64,000 nucleotides of DNA, taken from contig CALWVF010000011.1 in NCBI GenBank assembly GCA_944384925.1, forward strand, positions 1-64,000, written 5' to 3'. This DNA is from an uncultured Clostridia bacterium (GTDB lineage Bacteria > Bacillota > Clostridia > Oscillospirales > Acutalibacteraceae). The position numbers and the translations under genes are program-made. How positions within the stretch are numbered: position 1 is the first letter of the stretch; each line of letters opens with the position of its first letter. The notes below the pieces were generated by a model that was given only the letters and a program-made list of their open reading frames with translations, was not told the DNA's origin and did no database searches. This document shows positions 38,222 to 48,200 of the stretch, in pieces.

Positions 38222-38250
38222 ATTTTACAATAACGAATATAATATGTAAA
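38222..38250 (-). promoter_or_regulatory. Promoter of the pyrH-polC operon
   Basis: On the minus strand, TTTACA (38245-38250), 17 bp, TAAAAT (38222-38227), 86 bp before the pyrH start. It lies between the tsf terminator and pyrH, so this operon is separate from rpsB-tsf. Confidence 0.6.
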
Positions 38251-38375
38251 GAGTTTTAAAAGCAAATAAATAAACTAAGATATTATTTATAATTTATTTA
38301 CATTTGATTCAAATAATAACAAAACCTTTGACTAAATACTTCATAATTCAATACATATACTACAGATATTTATAA

Positions 38376-38412
38376 AAAAATAGCTAGAAACTTAAGTTCC
38401 TTAGCTATTTTT
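38376..38412 (-). terminator. Rho-independent terminator after tsf
   Basis: A 10-bp stem AAAAATAGCT / AGCTATTTTT with a partly paired interior, 4 bases past the tsf stop codon. The minus-strand 3' side runs into T residues. Confidence 0.8.
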
Positions 38413-38416
38413 ATTG

Positions 38417-39331
38417 CTATTTTATCATTCCTGCTACTTCATCAGCAAAATTATCTTCTCGTTTTTCTAATCCTTCGCCCTTTTCAAATCTTACAAAAGA
38501 ATTTATTTTTATTTCTGTATTTAATTCTTTTGATACCTTTTCTGTATACTTTTTAACAGTAAACTCTGAGTCCTTTACAAATATTTGATCAACTAAACAA
38601 TTTTCCTTATAGTACTTTTCAATTTTACCCATAACAATTTTTTCTGCGATTTGTGCCGGTTTTCCTTCATTCATTACTTGCTCTGTAAGAATTTTCTTTT
38701 CATGTTCTAAAACATCTGACGGTACGCAATCCCTATTTAAATACAGAGGATTAACTGCTGCAATTTGCATTGCAATGTCTTTTGCATAAGTCTTAAATTC
38801 ATCTTTTGTAGCTATTTCAGGATTTACATCAAATTTAACCATTACTCCTATTCTTCCTGCTGCATGAATATAAGTAGAAATTATTCCTTCATATCTTTCA
38901 AAACGTCTGATTTTTATATTTTCTCCAATTGTGAGAATCTTTTCTTGTAAAAGTTCTCCTACTGTCATTTCACTACCATAAGCTTTAGATGATAATAAAG
39001 ACTCTACATCTTTAGGGTTTTTCTCTATGACTGTATCTGCGCAAACTTTTACAAAATTTTTAAAATCTGCATTCTTAGCCACAAAGTCTGTTTCTGCATT
39101 TACTTCTATAACAGCTCCTACATTCCCTGCATCGTTAAGGCAAGCAAATGCTACTCCTTCTGCAGCTATACGGCCCGATTTTTTTGTAGCAGCCGCTAAA
39201 CCTTTTTCTCTCAAAAAGTCAATTGCTGCATCCATATCTCCATTAGATTCTGTTAGAGCTTTTTTACAATCCATCATTCCGCAACCTGTTTTTTCCCTTA
39301 GTAATTTAACATCTTTAGCTGTAAAAGACAT
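38417..39331 (-). CDS. tsf: Translation elongation factor Ts
   Basis: A 304-residue EF-Ts, the guanine-nucleotide exchange factor of EF-Tu. The N-terminal UBA-like domain VKLLREKTGCGMMDCKKALTES is diagnostic. GRIAAEGVAFA, VIEVNAETDFVAKN and DIAMQIAAVNPLYL with the C-terminal EQVMNEGKPAQIAEKIV complete the family pattern. It follows rpsB by about 100 bp, the standard order, and ends at a hairpin. Confidence 0.96.
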   Translation of the reverse strand: MSFTAKDVKLLREKTGCGMMDCKKALTESNGDMDAAIDFLREKGLAAATKKSGRIAAEGVAFACLNDAGNVGAVIEVNAETDFVAKNADFKNFVKVCADTVIEKNPKDVESLLSSKAYGSEMTVGELLQEKILTIGENIKIRRFERYEGIISTYIHAAGRIGVMVKFDVNPEIATKDEFKTYAKDIAMQIAAVNPLYLNRDCVPSDVLEHEKKILTEQVMNEGKPAQIAEKIVMGKIEKYYKENCLVDQIFVKDSEFTVKKYTEKVSKELNTEIKINSFVRFEKGEGLEKREDNFADEVAGMIK

Positions 39332-39433
39332 TTACATTCCTCCAATACTATAAATAATATTATTACATTTTTTTAGAAAAATATCCGATTACACTATGGA
39401 AACTTAATATAATCCCTAAATATTAGTTATTTA

Positions 39434-40165
39434 TTATATAACTTCTACTTCTTCTTCTTGCTCTTCAGCAGCTGCACCCATCTTTCCTTCTCGACCTTCA
39501 ATAATAGCATTTGCTATTGCAGATGAAATGAGTTTAACAGCTCTAATTGCATCATCATTACCAGGAATTACATAATCGATATCATCTGGATCGCAGTTTG
39601 TATCGACTATAGCTACAACAGGAATACCTAATTTCTTTGCCTCTGCTACTGCAATTTTTTCTTTGCGTGGATCAACAATAAATAGAGCTCCAGGTAGTTC
39701 TTTCATTTCTTTGATTCCACCTAAGAATTTTTCTAATTTTTCTATCTCTAAATTAAGCTTTATTACTTCCTTTTTAGGTAGCAAATCAAAAGTTCCATCT
39801 GATTCCATAGCCCTTAACTGGTTAAGCCTATCTACCCTTCGGCGTATTGTAGAAAAATTAGTCATCATTCCACCCAACCAACGTGCATTAACATAATATG
39901 TGCCTGCTCTTTCTGCTTCCTCTTTAACAGAATCTTGAGCTTGTTTTTTAGTCCCTACAAAAAGAATAGATTTACCTTCTGTTGAAATCTCACGAATGAA
40001 GTTGTAGGCATCCTCTAATTTTTTAACTGTTTTTTGCAAATCAATAATGTATATACCATTACGTTCAGTAAAGATATATTCCGACATTTTTGGATTCCAT
40101 CTTCTTGTTTGATGGCCAAAATGCACTCCTGCTTCTAAAAGTTGTTTCATAGAAATTACTGACAT
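39434..40165 (-). CDS. rpsB: Small ribosomal subunit protein uS2
   Basis: A 243-residue ribosomal protein S2. Conserved stretches: [27 protein letters not shown] at the start, [51 protein letters not shown] and [34 protein letters not shown]. The tail is acidic (EEQEEEVEV), as often seen in Firmicutes. GGAGGAAT precedes the ATG. It is the first gene of rpsB-tsf. Confidence 0.97.
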   Translation of the reverse strand: MSVISMKQLLEAGVHFGHQTRRWNPKMSEYIFTERNGIYIIDLQKTVKKLEDAYNFIREISTEGKSILFVGTKKQAQDSVKEEAERAGTYYVNARWLGGMMTNFSTIRRRVDRLNQLRAMESDGTFDLLPKKEVIKLNLEIEKLEKFLGGIKEMKELPGALFIVDPRKEKIAVAEAKKLGIPVVAIVDTNCDPDDIDYVIPGNDDAIRAVKLISSAIANAIIEGREGKMGAAAEEQEEEVEVI

Positions 40166-40270
40166 TAATTATTCCTCCTTGGTTTTTCCTCCGCCTTAAC
40201 TTTACAGCTAAAAATCATATTATTTTATGACACCAATTTAGCATTATAAGACGTGTGTTTTGCAGTTAAT

Positions 40271-40299
40271 ATTGTATCATGATTATTTATATTTTTCAA
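40271..40299 (-). promoter_or_regulatory. Promoter of rpsB-tsf
   Basis: On the minus strand, TTGAAA (40294-40299), 17 bp, TACAAT (40271-40276), giving a leader of about 100 bases before rpsB. The leader could hold the autoregulatory structure known for some S2 mRNAs, but I could not confirm one by eye. Bases 40300-40550 hold nothing else I can recognise. Confidence 0.65.
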
Positions 40300-40555
40300 G
40301 AATATTTTTCAAATTTAATTAGCTTTAATTTCATTTAATAAAATATTTGTACGCTAATAATATAAATTTTTATTATTAAATTATATTATAGGTAAACTTA
40401 CTTAATACAACTTATCAAATCATAATTATCTGATCAGTTTATATCTTATAGTTAACTTTATATTTACATATTTTCCTAATTGACTTAATCTACACTAAAC
40501 ACAATTTAATAATTAAATTGATTTAGAAATACAACTCATCTACTCAATAAAATAT

Positions 40556-40583
40556 GTAGAAGTGTTAAAAATAACACTTCTAC
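40556..40583 (-). terminator. Rho-independent terminator after the cysteine-rich protein gene
   Basis: A perfect 12-bp stem GTAGAAGTGTTA / TAACACTTCTAC with an AAAA loop. On the minus strand it is followed by ATATTTTATT. It ends the 40612-41163 unit. Confidence 0.85.
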
Positions 40584-40611
40584 ACTTCATAAATTCAAAT
40601 ATTAGTCAAAC

Positions 40612-41163
40612 TTATCGGCAACAACCGCAGTTGTCTCCATGATCTGTCATCTTTGGTGGAAAAAACTCATTTATCGGAAAATCTATTTTTCCAAATAATT
40701 CACAAGGGTTATCCGTTGAAGTATTACACTCTTTTTCTGGTATACAGAAATCATAGGCTGGTACCATCATTTGTACATTTCTTTCGATTTGCACTATTGT
40801 AAATAGACCAATTGTTACATATACATCTTTTGTTTGATTGGAGCAAACAAATTCTCCACCATACCTCTTACATATACAATCAGGAATATGACATTCTGGT
40901 TTATGAGATTTCTTACTCTCACACACTTTTGCAGACAATGCTACAGGATCTGCTACTTGCACTATTGCTCTTGGAAGATTTTTTACTGGCATATTTTGAG
41001 TATCTAACTCTTTGAATGAAAAGTCAGAGCTATAAATTTTAACATTTCCTTCGCTTCCATATAAAACAACCTTTTTACTAAATATTGATAATCCACTAAC
41101 ACATACAGGTACTGCCGCTGGTGCAAAAAATACATCTAACTTTACATCAAAGAAGAATGTCAT
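40612..41163 (-). CDS. Cysteine-rich conserved protein of unknown function (5' end disrupted)
   Basis: The intact part from the first in-frame ATG is 183 residues. It has FFFDVKLDVFF, a beta-strand-rich middle and two Cys clusters: CHIPDCICKRYGGEFVCS near residue 90, and C-x4-C with a C-terminal CGCCR. No signal peptide is seen. It resembles conserved clostridial proteins of unknown function that I recall starting well upstream of this ATG. In agreement, the frame upstream stays open with protein-like content back to 41328 (see separate entry), so this ATG is probably internal. The gene stands alone with its own terminator and could be a pseudogene, a frameshifted allele or a sequencing error. 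Confidence 0.6.
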   Translation of the reverse strand: MTFFFDVKLDVFFAPAAVPVCVSGLSIFSKKVVLYGSEGNVKIYSSDFSFKELDTQNMPVKNLPRAIVQVADPVALSAKVCESKKSHKPECHIPDCICKRYGGEFVCSNQTKDVYVTIGLFTIVQIERNVQMMVPAYDFCIPEKECNTSTDNPCELFGKIDFPINEFFPPKMTDHGDNCGCCR

Positions 41164-41336
41164 ATCTATAGAATAAAATCCCTTGTTAAATGGAATTGAT
41201 TCTAAATCAATGTATACAGTTATAACATCAACATCTCTTATCCTAACATTGCATGCTTGATCTATAACCCTTTGCCCTGATTCAGTAAAATATACCTTTA
41301 AGTCCTCTAAACAATCTTTATCACAAAATTATTCAT
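41164..41336 (-). pseudogene. Frameshifted 5' part of the cysteine-rich protein gene
   Basis: In frame with the 40612-41163 gene, codons from 41328 down read FCDKDCLEDLKVYFTESG, then QRVIDQACNVRIRDVDVIT, then VYIDLESIPFNKGFYSID and the ATG. This contains no ATG, GTG or TTG start. One extra T in the T4 run (AAAA on the plus strand, 41325-41328) would join it to an ATG at 41334-41336, giving MNNFCDKDCLEDLKVYF and a 241-residue protein. Only a weak ribosome-binding site precedes that ATG, so the true start might lie elsewhere. Confidence 0.6.
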
Positions 41337-41372
41337 GTTATACATAAAAACTACTAGAAGAAATCTTTGATA

Positions 41373-42878
41373 TTATATAGCATTATTAAAGCCCAATTCA
41401 CCAATTTGTTCTACATCATACATTAAATAAGCTAGCTTTAAATTATTACTTAAATCTAATGATTTTATTAAATTTTTATTACAAATTAGTTTCTTCAATT
41501 CTTTATTAGACTGCACATTTAATTCACTTAATAGATTATAAGAACAATCAAGATATGCTAATCTACTATTCAAGTGTACATCAATATCTTTTAAATTATT
41601 ATTTTTGCAACATAATATAGTCAATTCTTTTGCCCCTGAAACTTTTAAGTCCTTCAATTTACTATTATTGCAAAACAAGTATCTTAATATTGCACAACCA
41701 TTTACATCTAAACTCTCTACCGATGTATTAGATGAATATATATTTTCTAAACTATCATTAACTCCTATATTTATTTCCTTTAACTTGACGTTATCATAAC
41801 AAATTAATGAATTTAATATATTGCAATTAGACACATCTAAACTAATTATTTCGTTATCCGAGCAGTTCAAAACTTTTAGTCTTTTTAATCCATCAACATT
41901 TAAAGATTCAATTTTATTATCGTAACAATAAAGCCTAGTTAAATTTTTACAATCAGATAAATCTAATACACTTATTTGATTCCCATAACAATTTAAAAAC
42001 TTTAAACCTGTACATTTATTTAAATTTAAATCAACTATTTTATTATCCGAGCACACTAAATCTACAAGATTTCTATTATCCCCAAATATTATATTTTTCA
42101 CTTTATTATTGCAGCAGTTCAATTCCTTTAATTGTTTATTTGTTGTAATATTTATTTCTTCAATATAATTATCAGAACAATTAATCCTTCTTAAATTTTT
42201 ATTTGTCGATACATCAATAAATTGAATCATATTTTTTGCACAATCTAAAACTTTTAGCTTTTCACATTTATATATTTTTAAATCTTTTAATTTTCCATTT
42301 GTAGATTTAGATAATTCATTCCCACTAATAATAAGTTCACTTACTGGATTTTTCGAACAATCAAGAACTTCTAAATTTTCGCATCCATCAATTAAAATTT
42401 CTCTAATATTATTATTTGAGCAATCCAAACTTTTTAAATTATTATTCCCAGTAATATCTAACATTATTAACTTGTTTCCAGAACAGTCTAATTCTTTCAA
42501 CGAACGAAAATATTTTATTCCAGCTAAATTACTTATCCTCTTTTTAGATATATTTAATTTTTCACATTCAAATATAGCATCAGAATCCTTTTTTGTAAAA
42601 GGGTAATCTCCAAGCATTTGTCCATCTATGTGTAAAATTTCATTCCAAATGTATTTTGCAAAATTTTCATCTGGAAAAACTTTTTTTATACTTTTGCCTT
42701 CTAACGTACACACATCAACATCATCATTACATCTTTCAACCATACAAGAAGTTTGATCTTTAGCACTATTTTCTAATGTCTTAGGTGTAGCCTTAACTAC
42801 AGATCCTGAAAAGTAAAGCATAGACACTACCATTACTGACAATAACATAAAACTTTTTCTAAATAAAATTTTTTGCAT
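41373..42878 (-). CDS. Secreted leucine-rich-repeat protein
   Basis: 501 residues. The N-terminus has a basic start and a hydrophobic segment (FMLLSVMVVSMLYFSGSVVKA), consistent with a Sec signal peptide cleaved near residue 30. From about residue 105 to 490 it is made of some 17-18 repeats of about 21 residues with the pattern L-x-x-LDCSxNxIxxLDVSxxxx, each carrying a Cys at the same site, as in the LRR families of listerial internalins and clostridial surface proteins. No LPXTG or other anchor follows, so the protein is probably released or loosely bound. Such proteins usually bind other proteins. The partner is unknown. Confidence 0.8.
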   Translation of the reverse strand: MQKILFRKSFMLLSVMVVSMLYFSGSVVKATPKTLENSAKDQTSCMVERCNDDVDVCTLEGKSIKKVFPDENFAKYIWNEILHIDGQMLGDYPFTKKDSDAIFECEKLNISKKRISNLAGIKYFRSLKELDCSGNKLIMLDITGNNNLKSLDCSNNNIREILIDGCENLEVLDCSKNPVSELIISGNELSKSTNGKLKDLKIYKCEKLKVLDCAKNMIQFIDVSTNKNLRRINCSDNYIEEINITTNKQLKELNCCNNKVKNIIFGDNRNLVDLVCSDNKIVDLNLNKCTGLKFLNCYGNQISVLDLSDCKNLTRLYCYDNKIESLNVDGLKRLKVLNCSDNEIISLDVSNCNILNSLICYDNVKLKEINIGVNDSLENIYSSNTSVESLDVNGCAILRYLFCNNSKLKDLKVSGAKELTILCCKNNNLKDIDVHLNSRLAYLDCSYNLLSELNVQSNKELKKLICNKNLIKSLDLSNNLKLAYLMYDVEQIGELGFNNAI

Positions 42879-43016
42879 AATAAATTTCGCTCCTTATTAT
42901 TATTTGTTTTAATATTTATATCTCCTTTTCATATTAAAGTTGAACTATTAAATTTCTATTGTATCAAAAACTAATAGTTTTTCATAGCATAAATATAAAA
43001 AGGAGGTTATTATAAT

Positions 43017-44108
43017 ATGATAAATGAACTTGCTTCACCTTGCTTTTTTCTTGGCACAAACTCACCTAAGGGATTTTTTTCTTACTTAGATAGTTTATAT
43101 TCTCCAGAACAAGGCTGGTTTTGTTATATCATAAAGGGAGGACCTGGTACTGGCAAATCAACTTTAATGAAAAAACTTGCTAGTGAATCTTTGAAGCAAA
43201 ATAATAACGTAGAGTTATTTTATTGTTCTAGTGATCCTGATTCTTTAGATTGTGTAACAATTCCAAAATTAAAAATATGCATATTAGATGGTACTGCACC
43301 ACATGTTGTTGATCCAAAATTTCCTGGGGCTTCTGAAACAGTAATAAACTTTTGCGATTTTTGGGATAATGTATCTATTAGAAAAAATAAAAATGAAATT
43401 ATTAACCTAACCAAAAAAAATGCTGTATATCATCAAAGAACAAAACGATATTTATCTGCATGTGGAACTCTCTATAATGATACTGCAAAACTCATTTTAG
43501 AATGTATAAATAATAATAAAATAAATGATTTTGTAAAAAACTTATGTAAAAAGGTCTTAGATAGCAACTATTCAGAAAGTTTTCCAAATGAAAAATTAAG
43601 ATTTGTTAATGCCATTACGCCAAAAGGGTTAATAAGATTTGATGACACTATTATTAATATTTGTAAAAATGTCTACCTTATCGACGACGAATACAGTATA
43701 GTATCAAGTATTATATTATCTAAAATAAGAAAAGAATTAATAAAAAATAAATTCAGTTTTATTTCTTGTTATCATCCTTTAGATCCGGTTAGCTCACTTG
43801 ATTCACTAATGATTCCTAAACTGCAACTTGCATTTGTCACATCATCTGACCTATATAGATTTTCATTAAGTGATGTTTACAAAACAATTCACGTAAAACG
43901 TTTTTTAAATATGTCTCAATTTTATGAACGAAAACAAAAATTAAAATTCAATAAAAAAGTCCAAAATACACTGTTAGAAGAAGCTGTAAATAATTTGTCA
44001 AATGCAAAACTTACTCACGATTATTTAGAGAATATATATATCGAAAATATGGATTTTGAACTTATTAATGAAAAAACTAATAGCATTATTGAAAATATAT
44101 TAAATTAA
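43017..44108 (+). CDS. P-loop ATPase/nucleotide kinase-like protein (PRK06851-like family)
   Basis: 363 residues with a clear Walker A near residue 43 (IKGGPGTGKSTLMKKLA). A second ATPase-like half has HPLDPVSSLDSLMIPKLQLAFVTSS mirroring CSSDPDSLDCVTIPKLKICILDGT in the first half. This internal duplication (two D-P-x-SLDS/C-x-x-IPKL motifs) is typical of a family of spore-former proteins I know only as predicted ATPases, but the second P-loop is not evident here. Function unknown. AAGGAGG precedes the ATG. It is convergent with pfkA. Confidence 0.8.
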   Translation: MINELASPCFFLGTNSPKGFFSYLDSLYSPEQGWFCYIIKGGPGTGKSTLMKKLASESLKQNNNVELFYCSSDPDSLDCVTIPKLKICILDGTAPHVVDPKFPGASETVINFCDFWDNVSIRKNKNEIINLTKKNAVYHQRTKRYLSACGTLYNDTAKLILECINNNKINDFVKNLCKKVLDSNYSESFPNEKLRFVNAITPKGLIRFDDTIINICKNVYLIDDEYSIVSSIILSKIRKELIKNKFSFISCYHPLDPVSSLDSLMIPKLQLAFVTSSDLYRFSLSDVYKTIHVKRFLNMSQFYERKQKLKFNKKVQNTLLEEAVNNLSNAKLTHDYLENIYIENMDFELINEKTNSIIENILN

Positions 44109-44119
44109 CATTTTAATAG

Positions 44120-44155
44120 AAAGTCATGAGATAAATTTGCTATTCTCATGACTTT
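44120..44155. terminator. Hairpin between convergent genes, possible terminator
   Basis: An 11-bp stem AAAGTCATGAG / CTCATGACTTT with a 14-base loop between the P-loop ATPase gene and pfkA. The following T tracts are weak on both strands. Confidence 0.55.
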
Positions 44156-44162
44156 AACCATT

Positions 44163-45131
44163 TTAAATAGAAATTCTCAATGCTGCATTATATAGGTTAA
44201 TATCAAATTCTCTTTTCATCTCAAGAGCCTCATTAATATCGAAATCTATTATTTTTCCTTGTTGCATAGCTACAACTCTATTTGTTTTCCCTCCTAATAT
44301 TAGTTCCACTGCATGTGTTCCCATTGTACTTGCTACTACCCTATCTCTTAATGTCGGTGAGCCTCCTCTTTGTACATGCCCTAATATCGTTGCTCTAGCT
44401 TCTATTCCTACGATATCGTGTATTTTCCTTGCTATATTATCTACTCCTCCTATACCTTCTGCAACTATAATAATAAAATGCTTCTTTCCTGTCATTTGAG
44501 TAAATTTTATACGTTTTATTACATCTCTATCAAAATCATATGCAACTTCAGGCACTAAAATAGCAGTTGCACCTACTGCTATTCCAGTTTGTAATGCTAT
44601 ATCTCCACATCTTCTTCCCATAACTTCTACAACACTACATCTATCATGGGATTGCGCTGTATCTCTAATTTTATCAACCATTTCCATTGCTGTATTCATC
44701 GCTGTATCAAAGCCTATTGTATATTCACTGCACCTAATATCATTATCAATAGTCCCAGGGATTCCTATGCAAGGTATACCATACTTAGATAATTCTCTTG
44801 CACCTCTAAAAGATCCGTCTCCGCCAACAACTATCAACCCTTCTATACCTACATCTTTGCAAGTTTTAGCAGCTCTTTTTACGCCTTCATCTGTTTTAAA
44901 TTCAGGGCTACGTGCTGTATACAATATTGTACCTCCCCTATGAATAACATCAGAAACACTTCTTAAATTCATTTCAAACATATCTCCATGAAGTAAGCCA
45001 TTGTATCCTCTGTGTATACCTATAACACGCATTCCATATGAAAGTCCTACCCTTGCAACAGCTCGCACTGCTGCATTCATACCAGGTGCATCACCACCAC
45101 TGGTAAGTACTGCTATTACTTTTTCCCCCAT
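44163..45131 (-). CDS. pfkA: 6-phosphofructokinase
   Basis: A 322-residue ATP-dependent phosphofructokinase making fructose-1,6-bisphosphate in glycolysis. Signatures are LTSGGDAPGMNAAVRAV, VVGGDGSFRGA (ATP/Mg site), GIPGTIDNDI with the catalytic Asp, EVMGRRCGDIAL and LGHVQRGGSPT. The Gly after GGDG fits ATP rather than pyrophosphate use. A GGGGGGATT site precedes the ATG. It is the last gene of hprK-murB-rapZ-whiA-dnaE-pfkA, 96 bp after dnaE. Confidence 0.95.
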   Translation of the reverse strand: MGEKVIAVLTSGGDAPGMNAAVRAVARVGLSYGMRVIGIHRGYNGLLHGDMFEMNLRSVSDVIHRGGTILYTARSPEFKTDEGVKRAAKTCKDVGIEGLIVVGGDGSFRGARELSKYGIPCIGIPGTIDNDIRCSEYTIGFDTAMNTAMEMVDKIRDTAQSHDRCSVVEVMGRRCGDIALQTGIAVGATAILVPEVAYDFDRDVIKRIKFTQMTGKKHFIIIVAEGIGGVDNIARKIHDIVGIEARATILGHVQRGGSPTLRDRVVASTMGTHAVELILGGKTNRVVAMQQGKIIDFDINEALEMKREFDINLYNAALRISI

Positions 45132-45227
45132 TGATGAATCCCCCCTAGTTGCAAATAGTAAAATTATTATATCAAATTACCAATGAATAATCAATAATAA
45201 AAATTAAAAATCATTTCAATATATTGT

Positions 45228-48200
45228 TTATGTTCTTACCACTATATTATCATTACCTATAATATTTTTTAATTCTTTTATTAAAGGTTTATTCAAATCT
45301 ACCCATAATGTTCTTGGAGAAAGCATTAACTTTTTTGTATCATTAAAATAGAAATACACCGGTATCTTTCCTTCAAATATGCTAACTAGCAATTTAGCCC
45401 TCTCATACTCAAAACAGCTATTATTCTCTACCTTTATATATAGTCCTACTTTATTTCTTTGATTTTTTGTAGTTCCTTTTGTGTCTATTTCATTACTATT
45501 ATCAACCTGTGGATACTTTTCCTTTGAGTTAATGTCAAAAATTCGATCACAGATAAGTTTTGGTTCTTCATCATCTTTAATTTTTAAATGCCCATTAATT
45601 TTTACAATATTCCCCTCAGATAAAATACCAAAACATTCAGAAAATACTTTAGGAAAAACTATCATCTCAATAGATGATGAAATATCCTCAATGTTAACAA
45701 ATGCCATTGATAAGTTATTTTTTGTTATTTTTGTTCTTACCTGAGATATAATTGCTAAAATAGTGACCTTGCTTTCATCATTATATTTATTATTATTTTC
45801 CAATATATCTATTACCTTTGTAATTTTTGAGTCATTATACAGCTCTGCATATTCATTCATAGGATGACCAGATAAGTAAATGCCTGTAATCTCTTTTTCC
45901 ATGGATAATAAATCTGCAATAGAGAACTCTGCAACATTTTCTAAAGAGCTTTTATAATCATAACTATCTTTTACATTATCAAAAAAGCCTAATTGACCAT
46001 CGATATTTTTCTTCTTATCACAATCTATACTGTTAATCACATTATCTATGCTTAATAACATCTGATTTCTATTGGCACCCAAATGATCAAATGCTCCACA
46101 TTTAATAAGACTTTCTAATGCTTTTCTATTAATTTCTTTTCCATACATTCTTACACAAAAATCATAAAACGAATCAAAAGGTCCGTTCTGTGAACGTTCA
46201 TTAATTATAGATTTTATAAATGTACTACCTAAATTTTTTATTGCCAAAAGTCCAAAGCGAATACTATTATCGGAAACAATAAAACCACGTTCACTATAAT
46301 TTACATGCGGAGGCAATACTTTTATATTCATTCTTTCACACTCTGCAATATAATGAGGTATTTTATTTATGTTATCCAACACACTTGTTAATAAAGCCGC
46401 CATATATTCTTTCGGGTATTTACACTTTATAAATGCAGTCTGATAAGAAATATATGCATATGCAGTAGCATGAGACTTATTAAATGCATAAGATGCAAAA
46501 CTTTCCATCTCCTTAAAAATTTCAGCGGCCGTTTGCTCATCTATTCCTCTTCTTACACACCCATCTACTTCTATAATTCCATCATCATTTACTAAACCAT
46601 ATATAAATATTTTTCTTTCTTTTTCCATAACATCAGCTTTCTTTTTAGACATCGCCCTACGTACTATATCTGCTCTACCTAAAGAATATCCTGCTAATGT
46701 TCTAAAAATCTGCATTACTTGCTCTTGGTAAACTATGCACCCATATGTAACATCAAGTATACTAGACAGCAACGGATGTTTATAAACAATGTCTGACGAA
46801 TTATGCCTATTATGTATGTATCTTGGTATAGCTTCCATTGGACCTGGCCTATACAAAGAGATGACTGCTATTAAGTCTTCTAAATTTTCTGGTTTTAATT
46901 GTGATACAACACTTTTCATTCCAGCAGATTCAAACTGAAAAACTCCATCTGTTTCTCCTCGCGAAAACATATCAAACACTTCTTGATCTGCATGAATATT
47001 ATTAATATTAAAACTTGGATCTACCTTTTTTACCATATTTTCTGCATCTTTTAAAATTGTTAAATTTCTCAAGCCTAGGAAATCCATTTTTAATAATCCT
47101 AATTCTTCTAATGTAGTCATTGTAAATTGTGTTACTATAGCATCGTCATTCTTAGTTAATGGAACATAACTACTAACCGGCTTTTCTGTTATAACCACAC
47201 CTGCGGCATGAGTAGAAGCATGTCTAGGCATACCTTCTAATTTTTTTGCCATATCTATAAGCTCTTTAATTTGTTTGTCTGAATCATACTTATTTCTAAA
47301 TTCAGCAGAAATTTTTAAAGCTCTATCTATTGTTATTCCTAATTCAAGGGGTATTAATTTAGAAACTGTATCAACTACAGAATAAGGTATTGCCATAGCT
47401 CTTCCTACATCTTTAATAGCAGCTTTAGCTGCCATTGTTCCAAAAGTAATAATTTGTGCTACATGTTCTTTTCCATATTTTCTAATAACATAATTTATTA
47501 CTTCTTGACGTCTTTCATAGCAAAAATCAATGTCAAAATCTGGCATACTAACACGCTCTGGATTAAGAAAACGCTCAAATAATAAATTATATTTTATTGG
47601 ATCTATACCTGTAATACCAATACAATATGCAACTAAGCTTCCAGCTCCAGATCCTCTGCCTGGACCAACTGCAATCCCAGATTTTTTGGCATATTCTACA
47701 AAATCATTAACTATTAAATAATAATCCACATAACCCATATTGTTTATCATGTTAAGTTCATATTCAAGTCTATCTAGTATCGAACTGTCTGGATTTTGAC
47801 CATAATTTTTTAATAGACCTCTATAACTTTTATCTTTTAAATATTCAAAATGGTCTTGATTATTCGGAACTTCAAAGTGTGGCAATTTTGTATTGCCAAA
47901 TTCAAACTCAACATTGCATACCTCTGCAATCTTTAATGTGTTTTCATACGCTTCTTTAAAATCCGGAAATAATTCTCTCATTTCTGATTCACTTTTAACA
48001 TAAAATTGATCAGAAGAAAATTTCATTCTTTGTTCATCATATATCGTACGGTTAGTTTGTATACACAATAGCACATCTTGTACTTTGCTATCTTCTTTAC
48101 TTATATAATGGCAATCATTAGTTACAACCAAAGGTATTTCAGTTTCTCTTGCAATGTTTATAAGCATAGGATTCATATATTTTTGCTCTTTTAATCCTTG

